Below are positions 1-9,497 of a stretch of 64,000 nt of DNA, one piece after another. The position numbers and the translations under genes were made by a program. Origin of the DNA: Agrococcus sp. SL85 (GTDB taxonomy: Bacteria; Actinomycetota; Actinomycetes; Actinomycetales; Microbacteriaceae); assembly GCF_026625845.1 (NCBI RefSeq), contig NZ_CP113066.1:1612001-1676000 (forward strand), in the 5' to 3' direction. The notes under the pieces were generated by a model. That model saw only the letters and a list, made by a program, of their open reading frames with translations, was not told the DNA's origin and did no database searches. Each line of letters starts with the position of its first letter. Positions within the stretch are counted from its first letter, which is position 1.

Positions 1-593
1 AGCAGGTGCTCGAGCAGGGCCAGCGAGCCGTCGAGCGCCACCTCGCCGTCGAGCAGCCACTGCGTCTGGAGGCCGTCGGAGGCCGCGATCACGAGGGCGG
101 CGACGTGCTCGGGGTCGACGTCGTCGCGCACGAGGCCGGCGCGCTGGTTCTCGCGCACCTGCTCGGCCATGCCCGCGCGGAGGCGCTCGAAGCGATCGGC
201 GACGAAGGCCGTCGCCGCGGGGCGGTCGGCCTCGAGGGCCGCGGCGACGAGGCTCGTGTACAGCTGCACGAGCCCGGGCACCGCGCGGTTCTGCTGCGCC
301 GAGACGCGCATCGCCTCGACGGGCGTCGCGGCGTGCGCCGCAGGCCCCGCCTCGTCGAGCCGCCGCTCCGACTCCCGGTAGACCGCCACGAGCAGCTCCT
401 CGAGCGAGGCGAAGTAGTGGGTGAGCGCCGCGTGGGTCACGCCCACCTCGCGCGCGATCGCGCGGAGGCTCGTGCGCTCCGAGCCGCGTCGTGCGAACAC
501 CTCGAGGGCGCGGTCGAGGATCTCCTGCCGGCGCGCGATGCCCTTCGCCGAGGCGCGGCGGGCCGGGGGCGGTGCATCGCTCGGGGTGGGCAT
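1..593 (-). CDS. TetR/AcrR-family transcriptional regulator, C-terminus cut by window edge
   Basis: The N-terminal two thirds or more of a TetR-type repressor is present; the gene continues past the left edge. Residues about 18-62 form the TetR DNA-binding domain, with the recognition helix region GVTHAALTHYF followed by the typical LEELLVAVY. The remainder is an all-helical ligand domain with no recognisable inducer signature. The start is the ATG whose complement lies at 591-593; a TAGACT hexamer six bases upstream suggests a leaderless transcript. The next gene to the right is divergent and belongs to a copper-type membrane cluster. The target is unknown; regulation of that cluster is possible but unproven. 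Confidence 0.9.
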   Translation of the reverse strand, partial: MPTPSDAPPPARRASAKGIARRQEILDRALEVFARRGSERTSLRAIAREVGVTHAALTHYFASLEELLVAVYRESERRLDEAGPAAHAATPVEAMRVSAQQNRAVPGLVQLYTSLVAAALEADRPAATAFVADRFERLRAGMAEQVRENQRAGLVRDDVDPEHVAALVIAASDGLQTQWLLDGEVALDGSLALLEHL

Positions 594-599
594 GCGCGC

Positions 600-605
600 A
601 GTCTA
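600..605 (-). promoter_or_regulatory. Candidate -10 box for the left-end TetR gene (leaderless)
   Basis: Read on the minus strand this is TAGACT, followed by exactly six bases and then the ATG. Transcription would begin at or next to the start codon, and no ribosome binding site is visible. Confidence 0.5.
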
Positions 606-675
606 GGGCGCGGCCTCCGGCGCGTCCGCGAGCCCGATGCGAGCGGGATCGGCGCGGACAGGGCAGGATGGAGGC

Positions 676-1269
676 ATGACGGGGGAGCAGCGGATGCAGC
701 GGCGACGCCGCGCGGTCGCCGCTGCCGTCGCGGTCGCCGCCCTCACGACCGTCGTCACGGGCTGCGCGCACTCGCTCGCTGGCGGCGCCGCGCCCGACGC
801 GCTGCTGCTGGGCGCCGCGCTCGTGGCGACCCTGGCGATCCTCGCGCCGATGCTCGGGCCACGCCCCGGCCTCGTGCGCCAGTCGCTCGCCGTGGCGCTC
901 GCGCAGGTCGTGCAGCACGCCCTCTACGCGCTGCCGCACGGCTCCGGCGGCGCCGCGCACGCGCACGGCGCTGCCGCGGGCGACGCCCTCGCCGCCGCCT
1001 CGCTCGACCACGGCGGCGCCGCGATGCCGCTCGCGCACGTCGCCGCGGGCCTGCTCACCCTCCTCGTGCTCCGCGCCGCGCCGCGCGCGCTCGCCGCCGC
1101 CGTCGCGGCCGTCTCGCTGCGCGCCGTCGCGCTCGTGCTCGCCTGGGTCGCGCCGCTCGGCGCGCCGCGCCGCCCCGCGCTCGCCGCGGAGCGCCCCGTG
1201 GTCCTACCGACCCTCCCCGTGCTCGCCCGCGCCTCCGCGCGACGCGGGCCGCCGCTCCTGCTCGTCTGA
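676..1269 (+). CDS. His-containing polytopic membrane protein upstream of ycnI-like gene
   Basis: A 197-residue Ala/Leu/Val-rich protein with about four to five hydrophobic segments and a central His-rich stretch (HAHGAAAGD, then DHGGAAMPLAHV). No family is assigned with confidence. Its position directly before YcnI and PepSY proteins suggests a role in copper handling at the membrane. The ATG at 676 has CAGGAT six bases upstream (leaderless pattern). The in-frame ATG at 694 has a GGGGGAG ribosome site and is an alternative start. A VVTGC motif near residues 25-29 resembles a lipobox, but it is followed by more membrane segments, so lipidation is doubtful. Confidence 0.7.
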   Translation: MTGEQRMQRRRRAVAAAVAVAALTTVVTGCAHSLAGGAAPDALLLGAALVATLAILAPMLGPRPGLVRQSLAVALAQVVQHALYALPHGSGGAAHAHGAAAGDALAAASLDHGGAAMPLAHVAAGLLTLLVLRAAPRALAAAVAAVSLRAVALVLAWVAPLGAPRRPALAAERPVVLPTLPVLARASARRGPPLLLV

Positions 1270-1401
1270 GCCGGCTCGCCTCGCGAGCCCTCCGTCGGCG
1301 TCCCACGAGGGCGTGCCGACGGCCCTCCGGCGTCGCACCTCGGGTGCCGCGCCCCACCAGACGAACGCGCCCCACGGCGCCCCCAGCACAGGAGTGCTCC
1401 C

Positions 1402-2151
1402 ATGTCCCGTACCTCCACCTCCCGCACCTCCACCTCCCGCACGCGCCTCGCCCGCGCCGCGTCGCGCACCGCGCGCCTCGCCGTCGTCGGCGCCGCGGGC
1501 CTCGGCCTCGCGCTGCTCGCGCCCGCCGCCGCGAGCGCCCACGTGCACGTCTCGCCCGGCGCCGCCGACGCGGGCGAGACCGTCGAGCTCGGCTTCGCGG
1601 TCGGCCACGGCTGCGACGGCTCGCCCACGACCGGGCTGCGCATCGCCGTGCCGGAGGAGGTCTCGGCCCTCACGCCCATCGCCAACGCCGGCTGGACCGT
1701 CGAGGCATTCGCCGAGGGCGCGGAGCGGGGCGTCGCCCTCACCGCGCTGACGCCGCTGCCGGACGGCGTGCGCGACACCATCGCGCTCGAGGTCACGATC
1801 GGCGAGGACGTCGCCGACGGCACCGTGCTCGCCTTCCCCGTCGAGCAGACCTGCGCCTCCGGTGCGAGCTACGACTGGGCCGGTCCCGCCGACGGCGAGG
1901 AGCCCGCGCCGGAGCTCGTCGTCGGCGGCGACCCCGCCGCCGGGCACGGCGACCACGCCGAGCACGGCGGCACGACGGGCGACGACGCGTCGACGGACGA
2001 TGCCGCCGCGGCCGCCGCGGCCGCCGCTCCCGCCGCGACGCCGGCCTCGGTCGACCCGATCTCGATCGCCGCGCTCGTCGTCGGCGTCATCGCCGCGGCG
2101 CTCGCGGCCATCGCCATCCGCCGCCAGGCGGCCTCGCGGGCCGGCCGGTGA
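1402..2151 (+). CDS. YcnI family (DUF1775) copper-binding secreted/membrane-anchored protein
   Basis: A 249-residue exported protein. A signal peptide with an Arg-rich start and hydrophobic core ends at ASA, giving a predicted mature N-terminus HVHVSPG at residue 47. In the YcnI family a free N-terminal His contributes to copper binding, and this protein keeps that arrangement. The DUF1775 fold covers roughly residues 47-175 (GLRIAVPEEV, then GWTVEAFAEG). It is followed by an Asp/Glu/His-rich linker and a single C-terminal membrane helix with a basic tail (RRQAASRAGR). An AGGAG ribosome site lies 7 bases before the ATG. The stop overlaps the next gene's GTG, so the two are translationally coupled. 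Likely role: extracytoplasmic copper binding or delivery. Confidence 0.9.
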   Translation: MSRTSTSRTSTSRTRLARAASRTARLAVVGAAGLGLALLAPAAASAHVHVSPGAADAGETVELGFAVGHGCDGSPTTGLRIAVPEEVSALTPIANAGWTVEAFAEGAERGVALTALTPLPDGVRDTIALEVTIGEDVADGTVLAFPVEQTCASGASYDWAGPADGEEPAPELVVGGDPAAGHGDHAEHGGTTGDDASTDDAAAAAAAAAPAATPASVDPISIAALVVGVIAAALAAIAIRRQAASRAGR

Positions 2152-3599
2152 CCGCGGTCCTCGAGGGCGGCGCCGCCGCCCCGACCGCCGGCGACCCCTC
2201 GCCGCCCGAGCCGCGTCGCAGGCCGTGGCTCGTGCCGCTGCTGCGGCGCCTCCACTGGATGGCGGGCGTGCTCGTCGGCCCCTTCATCCTCGTCGCCGCG
2301 CTCTCCGGCGCCGCCTACGCGCTCACGCCGGCGCTCGAGCAGCAGGTCTACCGCGAGGCGCTCACGGCGCCCGCGACGGGCGAGCCGCTGCCGCTCGCCG
2401 AGCAGGTGCGCATCGCGCAGGACGTCGTGGGCGGCGCCGCGCCGCTCTCGGCGGTGCGGCCCGCGCCCGAGGCGGGCGCGACCTCGCGCATCCTCTTCGC
2501 TGCCGAGGGCCTGCAGGAGTCGGAGTCGCGGGCGATCTTCGTCGACCCCGTCAGCGGCGAGGTGCGCGGCGACCTCACCGTCTACGGCACGAGCGGCGCG
2601 CTGCCGCTGCGGACCGCGATCGACCACTTCCACCGGGGCCTCGGCCTCGGCGACGTCGGCAGGCTCTACTCGGAGCTCGCGGCGAGCTGGCTGGGCGTCG
2701 TGGTGCTCGCGGGCGTCGCGCTGTGGATCGTCCAGTGGCGCTCCCGGCGCGCAGGGCGCAGGGCCGAGCTCGTGCGGCCCGCGCGCGGCGCGACGGGGGT
2801 GCGACGGCTGCTGTCGTGGCACGCCTCGCTCGGCATCTGGCTCGCGCTCGGCGCGCTCTTCCTCTCGGCGACGGGCATCACGTGGTCGCAGCTCGCGGGC
2901 GCCAACGTCTCCGACCTCCGCTCCGCCCTCGGCTGGACGACGCCCTCGGTGTCGACGGCGCTCGAGGGCGAGGCCGACGGCGGCGGGGCGCACGCGGGGC
3001 ACGGCGCCCCCGCCGCGGCCGAGGTCGCGGATCCCGCGCTCTTCGACGAGGTCGTCGCGGTCGCCCGCACGCGCTCGGTGGACGTGGGCGCGATCGAGGT
3101 GCGGCCCCCGGCCGACGCCTCGAGCGCCTGGGTGGTGCAGGAGATCCAGCGCTGGTACCCCACGCAGGTCGACGCCGTGGCCGTCGACGGCGCGACGCTC
3201 GCCGTCGTCGACGAGGTGCGCTTCGAGGACTACGGCCTCGTCGCGAAGCTCGCCCGCTGGGGCATCGACCTGCACATGGGCTCGATGTTCGGCCTGGCCA
3301 ACCAGCTCGTCATGGCGGCGATCGCGCTCGGCATCGCCGCGCTCGTCGTGCTCGGCATGCGCATGTGGTGGCGGCGCGGCCCGTATCGCGACCGGCCGGG
3401 AGCGGCACCGGAGGCGGGCGCGCTCGCCCGGGCGCCCTGGTGGGGGATGGCCGCCGTGGCCGTCGTCGGCGCGGCGGTGGGCCTCCTGCTGCCGCTCGTC
3501 GGCTGGACGCTCGTCGCCTTCGTGCTCCTCGACGGCCTCCTCGTCGCGGTGCGCTCGCGCCGCGACCGCGCGGACGCCCCGGCGGCGCCGCGGGCCTGA
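2148..3599 (+). CDS. PepSY-associated transmembrane protein
   Basis: A 483-residue polytopic protein of the PepSY_TM type. The first helix follows RRLHWMAGVLVGPF and two further helices lie near residues 175-200 and 225-250. The C-terminal part has a helix pair after DLHMGSMFGLANQLVM. Extracytoplasmic PepSY-like segments lie between them, and a short His-containing insert (GGGAHAGHGAPA) may bind metal. Proteins of this architecture sit with iron or copper uptake and reductase systems. The GTG start overlaps the ycnI-like stop by four bases. The open frame extends far upstream, but only this start fits the operon. A strong hairpin follows the stop. Confidence 0.85.
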   Translation: MTAVLEGGAAAPTAGDPSPPEPRRRPWLVPLLRRLHWMAGVLVGPFILVAALSGAAYALTPALEQQVYREALTAPATGEPLPLAEQVRIAQDVVGGAAPLSAVRPAPEAGATSRILFAAEGLQESESRAIFVDPVSGEVRGDLTVYGTSGALPLRTAIDHFHRGLGLGDVGRLYSELAASWLGVVVLAGVALWIVQWRSRRAGRRAELVRPARGATGVRRLLSWHASLGIWLALGALFLSATGITWSQLAGANVSDLRSALGWTTPSVSTALEGEADGGGAHAGHGAPAAAEVADPALFDEVVAVARTRSVDVGAIEVRPPADASSAWVVQEIQRWYPTQVDAVAVDGATLAVVDEVRFEDYGLVAKLARWGIDLHMGSMFGLANQLVMAAIALGIAALVVLGMRMWWRRGPYRDRPGAAPEAGALARAPWWGMAAVAVVGAAVGLLLPLVGWTLVAFVLLDGLLVAVRSRRDRADAPAAPRA

Positions 3600-3602
3600 C
3601 GT

Positions 3603-3631
3603 GCTCGGGCCCGATGGACGCGGGCCCGAGC
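3603..3631 (+). terminator. Hairpin terminator after the PepSY gene
   Basis: Perfect 10-bp inverted repeat GCTCGGGCCC / GGGCCCGAGC with a 9-base loop, starting 3 bases after the stop. There is no U-tract, as is usual at this GC content. Confidence 0.65.
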
Positions 3632-3646
3632 GCCGCCGCCCTGAGT

Positions 3647-3760
3647 CGCTCGGGCCTGCCGCACGCAGTCCCGAGCGCCGCCCTGATCCGCTCGGGCCTG
3701 CCGCACGCAGTCCCGAGCGCCGCCCTGATCCGCTCGGGCCTGCCGCACGCAGTCCCGAGC
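3647..3760. repeat. Three tandem 42-bp repeats, each a hairpin
   Basis: Three near-identical units begin at 3647, 3689 and 3731 with an exact 42-bp period. Each contains GCTCGGGCCTGC, a 5-base loop and GCAGTCCCGAGC, a 12-bp stem with one mismatch. The outer arms repeat those of the preceding terminator hairpin, so four like-armed hairpins stand in a row between two convergent genes. Confidence 0.85.
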
Positions 3761-3770
3761 CCTGAGCCCC

Positions 3771-3802
3771 GGGCGGCCGCTCCGTGCACCGAGCGGCCGC
3801 CC
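3771..3802. terminator. Inverted repeat between convergent genes
   Basis: An 11-bp perfect stem GGGCGGCCGCT / AGCGGCCGCCC with a 10-base loop. It is placed to serve as a secondary terminator for either strand. Confidence 0.5.
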
Positions 3803-3811
3803 GGCCCCTCG

Positions 3812-3841
3812 GCGGGTGCCCGGCTCCGGCCGGGCACCCGC
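3812..3841 (-). terminator. Terminator of the oxidoreductase gene
   Basis: A 12-bp perfect stem GCGGGTGCCCGG / CCGGGCACCCGC with a 6-base loop, lying 5 bases downstream of the minus-strand stop codon. Confidence 0.7.
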
Positions 3842-3845
3842 CCCC

Positions 3846-4797
3846 TCAGGCGCCCGGCAGCACCACGACGCTGCCGACCTTGTGGCCGGAGTCGACGATC
3901 GCGTGGGCGCGTGCGACCTCCGCGAGCGGCAGGGCATCCTGCAGCACCGGGTCGAGCTCGCCGCGCTCGAGCAGCGCGAGCAGGCGCTCGACGTCCTCGC
4001 GCCGCGCGACCGCGGTGCCGGCCCGCACCTGGCCGCGGGCAGCGACCAGCTGCCCGAGCGAGCCCGCGACGAGCAGCAGCAGGCCGCCCGGCGCCAGCAG
4101 CCGCCGCCCCTGCGCGGTGCGCAGCGCCCCCACCGCGTCGAGCACCACGTCGAAGCGGTCCTCGAGCGCGTCGTAGTCGACGCCCGCCCGGTCGAGCACG
4201 GCCTCCGCCCCCAGCCGTCGCACGAGCTCGGCGTTCCGCGCGCTCGCGACGCCCGTGACGCGCGCGCCCGCGATCCGGGCGAGCCTGCACGGCGCTCGTG
4301 CCGACGGCGCCCGCCGCGCCGATGACGAGCACGCGCTGGCCCGGGCGCACGGCCGCGATGCGCTCGAGGAAGTGGAGCGCGGTGTGGCCCCCGAACAGCA
4401 CGGCCGCGGCGTGCTCGTGGGGCACGCCGGCGGGCTTCGGCACGAGCCGTCGCTCGGGCAGCGCCACGAGCTCGGCGTGCGCGCCCGTGCCGCCCGTGGT
4501 GCCCGCGACCTCGTCGCCCACCGCGAACGCCGTCACGCCCTCCCCGACCGCCTCGACCGTGCCCGAGAGCGCGAAGCCGAGCACCCGCCGCCGCGGTCCG
4601 CGGAGACCGATCGCGAGGCGCGCCGGGATCGCGAAGCCGGGCGGGAAGCTGCCCGAGCGCATCCGCGCGTCACCGGAGCTGACGGGCGCCGCGACGACGC
4701 GCACGAGCACCTCCCCGCGGCCGGGGACGGGGTCGGGCAGCTCGACGACGCGAGCGACCTCGGGGGGACCGTAGCGGTCGACGACGACTGCGCGCAC
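3846..4797 (-). pseudogene. Zinc-type/quinone-oxidoreductase-like MDR alcohol dehydrogenase, one frameshift
   Basis: A medium-chain dehydrogenase/reductase. The N-terminal GroES-like domain starts VRAVVVDRYGPPE, the nucleotide-binding Rossmann loop is VLVIGAAGAVGTSAVQ, and the C-terminus ends KVGSVVVLPGA. The frame breaks inside the Rossmann domain at 4284-4285, where GAGCTG has become GAGCCTG; dropping one base restores an intact 316-residue protein. The GTG start has an AGGAG site. The gene is divergent from a TetR repressor, with two copies of a palindrome between them, so it is very likely the repressor's target. The break is probably not real decay, because the rest of the frame is clean and ten other frameshifts in this window have the same form. 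Confidence 0.85.
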
Positions 4798-4805
4798 TGC
4801 TGCTC

Positions 4806-4819
4806 CTTACGCCTGTAAG
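4806..4819. promoter_or_regulatory. TetR operator copy 1
   Basis: Palindrome CTTAC-GCCT-GTAAG just upstream of the oxidoreductase start. The same CTTACNNNNGTAAG pattern recurs 36 bp away beside the TetR gene, which supports it as the binding site of that repressor. Confidence 0.7.
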
Positions 4820-4841
4820 CCTCGGATGCGGCCATCGTAGC

Positions 4842-4855
4842 CTTACAGTCGTAAG
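4842..4855. promoter_or_regulatory. TetR operator copy 2
   Basis: Palindrome CTTAC-AGTC-GTAAG, 20 bp upstream of the TetR start codon. With copy 1 it implies autoregulation and control of the divergent oxidoreductase. Confidence 0.7.
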
Positions 4856-4874
4856 CAGACAAGGGGAGGGCGAG

Positions 4875-5519
4875 ATGGCCGACCGCGAGCCGCTGAGCGA
4901 GGCGCGCATCGTCGCCGCGGCGTCCGCCGTCGCCGACCGCGCGGGCCTCGCGGGCCTCAGCATGCGCACCGTCGGGCGCGAGCTCGGCGTCGAGGCCATG
5001 TCGCTGTACCACCACGTGGCGGGCAAGGAGGCGCTGCTCGACGCGCTCGTCGACCGCCTGGTCTCCGGCATCCGCCACCCCGACCCGGCGCTGCCGTGGC
5101 GGGAGGCGCTCGCCGAGCGCTGCCGCTCGATGCGCGCGGTGCTCGGCGCCCACCCCTGGGGCCTCGGCCTCATCGAGTCGCGGCGCACCCCCGGCCCCGC
5201 GCTGCTGCTCCATCACGAGACCGTCATCGCGTGCCTGCGCGGCGCGGGCTTCCCCGTGCGGCTCGCGGCGCACGCGTTCTCGGTGCTCGACGCCTACGTC
5301 TTCGGCTTCGTGACGACCGAGCAGCACCTGCCGTTCGAGCCGGGGGAGTCGGCGGAGGCCGTGGTCGCCGAGATGGCCGTGCCGCGCGACCGCTTCCCGC
5401 ACCTCGCCGAGATGGCCGAGGTGCTCGTGGCCGGCCGCGACTACGCCTACGGCGAGGAGTTCGAGTGGGGGCTGGCGCTCATCCTCGACGGGCTCGAGCG
5501 TCGGCTCGAGGCGGCGTGA
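4875..5519 (+). CDS. TetR-family repressor with TetR_C (tetracycline-repressor-like) C-terminal domain
   Basis: A 214-residue regulator. The N-terminal helix-turn-helix is of the TetR/TetR_C_1 type (residues about 8-52; SMRTVGRELGVEAMSLYHHV is the classic motif with the Tyr-His-His signature of this subgroup). The C-terminal all-alpha domain carries the inducer pocket. The ATG is preceded by GGGGAGGG at 4863-4870. It is divergent from the oxidoreductase and shares two operators with it. Its 3' end overlaps the convergent Pr6Pr gene by about 40 bp. Confidence 0.93.
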   Translation: MADREPLSEARIVAAASAVADRAGLAGLSMRTVGRELGVEAMSLYHHVAGKEALLDALVDRLVSGIRHPDPALPWREALAERCRSMRAVLGAHPWGLGLIESRRTPGPALLLHHETVIACLRGAGFPVRLAAHAFSVLDAYVFGFVTTEQHLPFEPGESAEAVVAEMAVPRDRFPHLAEMAEVLVAGRDYAYGEEFEWGLALILDGLERRLEAA

Positions 5520-6204
5520 TCGCCCTGCCGTGATCGCCCTGCCCCGAGCGCGCCGGCAGGACCGGGCCGAGCACCCTGTGCCGCAGCGCGCCGACGGCCG
5601 CGACGAGCGCGATGCCCACGAGGAACGCGAGCAGCACCTGGCCCACCGGTCCCACGAGCCCGGCCCAGCCGCCGTGCGCGCCCGGGTCGAGGAAGGGGTA
5701 GGGGAACCAGCCGTCGACGAGCCCGCCGCGCAGCCACGCGCCCGCGAGGTAGGCGACCGGGTACGCCATCCACCACAGCGAGCGCACCAGCCGGAACCGA
5801 CCGGGGCCGCGCACGAGGATCCAGTCGATCGCCATGAGCCAGGGGATGAGCCGGTGCTGGGAGGCGTTCGTGTAGTCGATGGTCCACGAGAGCACCTGGC
5901 CCGGCTCGGCGAGCAGCATCGCCCAGACGAGGCCCGCGAGCACGACGTAGGCGGTCGCGGCGCCGCGCACCTGCTCGCTCCACGCGGGTCGGCGGTGCGC
6001 GGGCACGAGCAGGAGCCAGGCGACGACGACGAGCACGAGCAGGTTCGACTGCACCGTGAAGTACGCGAAGTGCTCGCTCCACCGCTCGCCGCTGCGCGCG
6101 ACGTCGACGACGTTCCAGGCCTCGGCGAGGACGCCGAGGAGGAGGATCGCGACCCGGAGGGCCACGACCGGCGGGGTCTCGTCATCGAACTGCCAGCGGC
6201 GCAT
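5479..6204 (-). CDS. Pr6Pr family integral membrane protein
   Basis: A 241-residue protein with six or seven predicted helices and the family's conserved features: FAYFTVQSNLL near the first loop, DYTNASQHRLIPWLMAIDW in the middle, and WMAYPVAY then WFPYPFLD. Function is not established for the family. The start MRRWQFDDETPP is chosen over a longer frame because CAGGAT lies six bases upstream and hisS begins divergently 62 bases away. The C-terminal tail is basic and overlaps the end of the convergent TetR gene, so the true stop context is ordinary but tight. Confidence 0.85.
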   Translation of the reverse strand: MRRWQFDDETPPVVALRVAILLLGVLAEAWNVVDVARSGERWSEHFAYFTVQSNLLVLVVVAWLLLVPAHRRPAWSEQVRGAATAYVVLAGLVWAMLLAEPGQVLSWTIDYTNASQHRLIPWLMAIDWILVRGPGRFRLVRSLWWMAYPVAYLAGAWLRGGLVDGWFPYPFLDPGAHGGWAGLVGPVGQVLLAFLVGIALVAAVGALRHRVLGPVLPARSGQGDHGRAITPPRADARARRG

Positions 6205-6265
6205 CAGGCCATCCTGCACCCGGGGCGCGTCGGATCCGCCGCACGCCATGCGGGAGGATGGGGGC

Positions 6266-7486
6266 ATGGCAACCCAGGTGCACCCGCCGCGCGGCATGCG
6301 CGACTTCCTGCCCGTCGACAAGCGCCGCCGCGAGCGCGTGCTGCGCGTGATCCGGGAGGCCTACGAGCACCACGGCTTCGAGGAGATCGAGACGCCCGTG
6401 GTCGAGGACGCCGCGCGGCTCCACGCGGGCCTCGGCGGCGACAACGAGAAGCTCGCCTTCGCGATCATGCGCCGCGGCCTCACGGGCGACGACCTGCAGG
6501 CCGCGCGGAGCCCGCTCGAGCTCGCCGACCTCGGCCTCCGCTTCGACCTCACGGTGCCGCTCGCGCGCTTCCTGTCGACGCACCGCTCCAGCCTGCCGCC
6601 CGTCTTCCGCGCCATCCAGATCGCGCCGGTCTGGCGCGCCGAGCGGCCGCAGCGCGGCCGCTTCCGCCAGTTCGTGCAGTGCGACATCGACATCGCGGGG
6701 GAGCCCGGCATCGCGGCCGAGCTCGAGCTGCTCGCGGCCACGGGCGACGCGCTCGAGCGGCTGGGGCTGACGGGCACCCACATCCGCATCAACGACCGCC
6801 GGGTGCTCCTGGCCGCGCTCGAGCACGCGGGCGTGCCCGACGCGCAGCGCGAGGGCGCGCTCATCACGGTCGACAAGCTCGACAAGGTCGGCCGCGAGGG
6901 CGTCGTCGCCGAGCTCGCCGAGCGCGGCGTCGACGGCGCGGCGCTCCTCGCCACGCTCGACGCGATCGGCGCGGGGGAGGCGCCCGAGGGCTTCGACGCC
7001 GCGACGCTCGAGCCGCTGCGCGAGCTCATGGCCGCGCACGTCGGCGTGCCGCTCGTGCTCGACCCGACGCTCGTGCGCGGCATGGGCTACTACACGGGCG
7101 CGATCTTCGAGGTCGCGCACCCCGACCTCCCCTTCTCGATCGGCGGCGGCGGCCGCTACGACGGCATGGTCGGCCGCTTCCTCGGCCAGGAGGTGCCGGC
7201 CGTCGGCATCTCGCTCGGCTTCGAGCGCCTCGTCGACCTCGTCGAGCTGCCCGAGGAGGACGGCCGGGAGGTCGTGGCGCTGCTCGTCGACAAGCAGGTG
7301 CCGCCCGTCGAGGCGCTCGCGATCAAGCGCGCGCTCATCGCGCAGGGCCGCACCGTGCGCATGCAGCGCCGTCCCAAGAACCCGCAGGGCCTGCTCGACC
7401 AGCTCGTGGCGGCGGGTGCGACCCACGTGGCCTTCGTGCGCCCGGGCGACTCGGCCGAGGACCTCGAGCCGAAGCCGATCTCCTAG
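6266..7486 (+). CDS. hisS: Histidine--tRNA ligase
   Basis: A 406-residue class II synthetase that charges tRNA-His with histidine using ATP. Motif 1 lies in the first 60 residues (GMRDFLP, then FEEIETPVVED). Motif 2 is RAERPQRGRFRQFVQ followed by CDIDIAG, which resembles the eukaryotic-like HisRS branch. The His-specific motif is LVRGMGYYTGAIFEV and motif 3 is AVGISLGFERLVDL. The C-terminal anticodon-binding domain is present (VALLVDKQV to the end). The ATG has GAGGAT six bases upstream. It is the only HisRS in the window. Confidence 0.95.
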   Translation: MATQVHPPRGMRDFLPVDKRRRERVLRVIREAYEHHGFEEIETPVVEDAARLHAGLGGDNEKLAFAIMRRGLTGDDLQAARSPLELADLGLRFDLTVPLARFLSTHRSSLPPVFRAIQIAPVWRAERPQRGRFRQFVQCDIDIAGEPGIAAELELLAATGDALERLGLTGTHIRINDRRVLLAALEHAGVPDAQREGALITVDKLDKVGREGVVAELAERGVDGAALLATLDAIGAGEAPEGFDAATLEPLRELMAAHVGVPLVLDPTLVRGMGYYTGAIFEVAHPDLPFSIGGGGRYDGMVGRFLGQEVPAVGISLGFERLVDLVELPEEDGREVVALLVDKQVPPVEALAIKRALIAQGRTVRMQRRPKNPQGLLDQLVAAGATHVAFVRPGDSAEDLEPKPIS

Positions 7487-7547
7487 GCGCGCCGCCCACC
7501 GCCCTCGGGGTCCCGCATCGCCCGACCGCCGCGGCATGCCCGGTGGC

Positions 7548-8906
<1,359 letters not shown>

Positions 8907-8962
8907 TCCCGCGCATCTCGCGTCGACGGGCGGTCCTGCCGCCCGAGGAGGGCGCTCGCCGG

Positions 8963-8968
8963 TATCCT
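8963..8968 (+). promoter_or_regulatory. Candidate leaderless -10 box of ftsB/divIC-like gene
   Basis: TATCCT, six bases, then the GTG start at 8975. No ribosome site is visible. Confidence 0.5.
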
Positions 8969-8974
8969 CGGCGG

Positions 8975-9436
8975 GTGCCCTCCTCCCGTCCTGACCCCGT
9001 CGGCCAGCTGCGCGTGTCGTGGCTGCTGCTCGTCGTCGTCGGGCTCGTGGTCGCGGGCGTCGTCGTCCTGGCCCCCACGGTCGGGCTCCTGCTCGAGCAG
9101 CGGCGCGACATCGCGGCCGCCGAGGCGCAGGTCGTCGAGCAGCAGGAGAACGTCGAGGCGCTGCAGGACGAGGTCGCGCGCTGGGACGACCCCGCCTACA
9201 TCGAGGCGCAGGCGCGCGACCGCCTCTTCTACGTCTACCCCGGCGAGACCAGCTTCGTGCTGCTCGACGACCGCTCCGCGCTCGAGTCCGCCTCGGCGCC
9301 CGTGCCCTCGGCGACGCTCGAGCAGCCGACGCGGGACTGGGCCTCGGCCGCCGCGTCGTCGTTCCTCGTCGCGGGGCTCACGAGCGCCGGGCCGACCTCG
9401 TTCGGCGAGCCCGCCGAGACCGACACCCCGGAATGA
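8975..9436 (+). CDS. FtsB/DivIC-type septum formation initiator protein
   Basis: A 153-residue bitopic protein: a short cytoplasmic tail, one membrane helix (WLLLVVVGLVVAGVVVLAP), a coiled coil of about 40 residues (RRDIAAAEAQVVEQQENVEA) and the family motif WDDPAYIEAQARDRLFYVYPGE. Proteins of this type bridge FtsL and FtsQ in the divisome. The Ala/Ser/Thr-rich C-terminal 50 residues are variable. Position between eno and DUF501 is conserved in Actinobacteria. Confidence 0.9.
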   Translation: MPSSRPDPVGQLRVSWLLLVVVGLVVAGVVVLAPTVGLLLEQRRDIAAAEAQVVEQQENVEALQDEVARWDDPAYIEAQARDRLFYVYPGETSFVLLDDRSALESASAPVPSATLEQPTRDWASAAASSFLVAGLTSAGPTSFGEPAETDTPE

Positions 9437-9497
9437 CGGCAGGCGCCGCACGGCGCCCGCCCCGACCGCTCCGCCGCGAGGCGAGGGAGGACCACCC

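Noticed and set aside
6..2147. Upstream extension of the PepSY frame to the left edge
   Set aside because: The extension is low-complexity Arg/Ala and overlaps the TetR, His-rich and YcnI genes; the GTG at 2148 overlapping the ycnI-like stop is the natural start.
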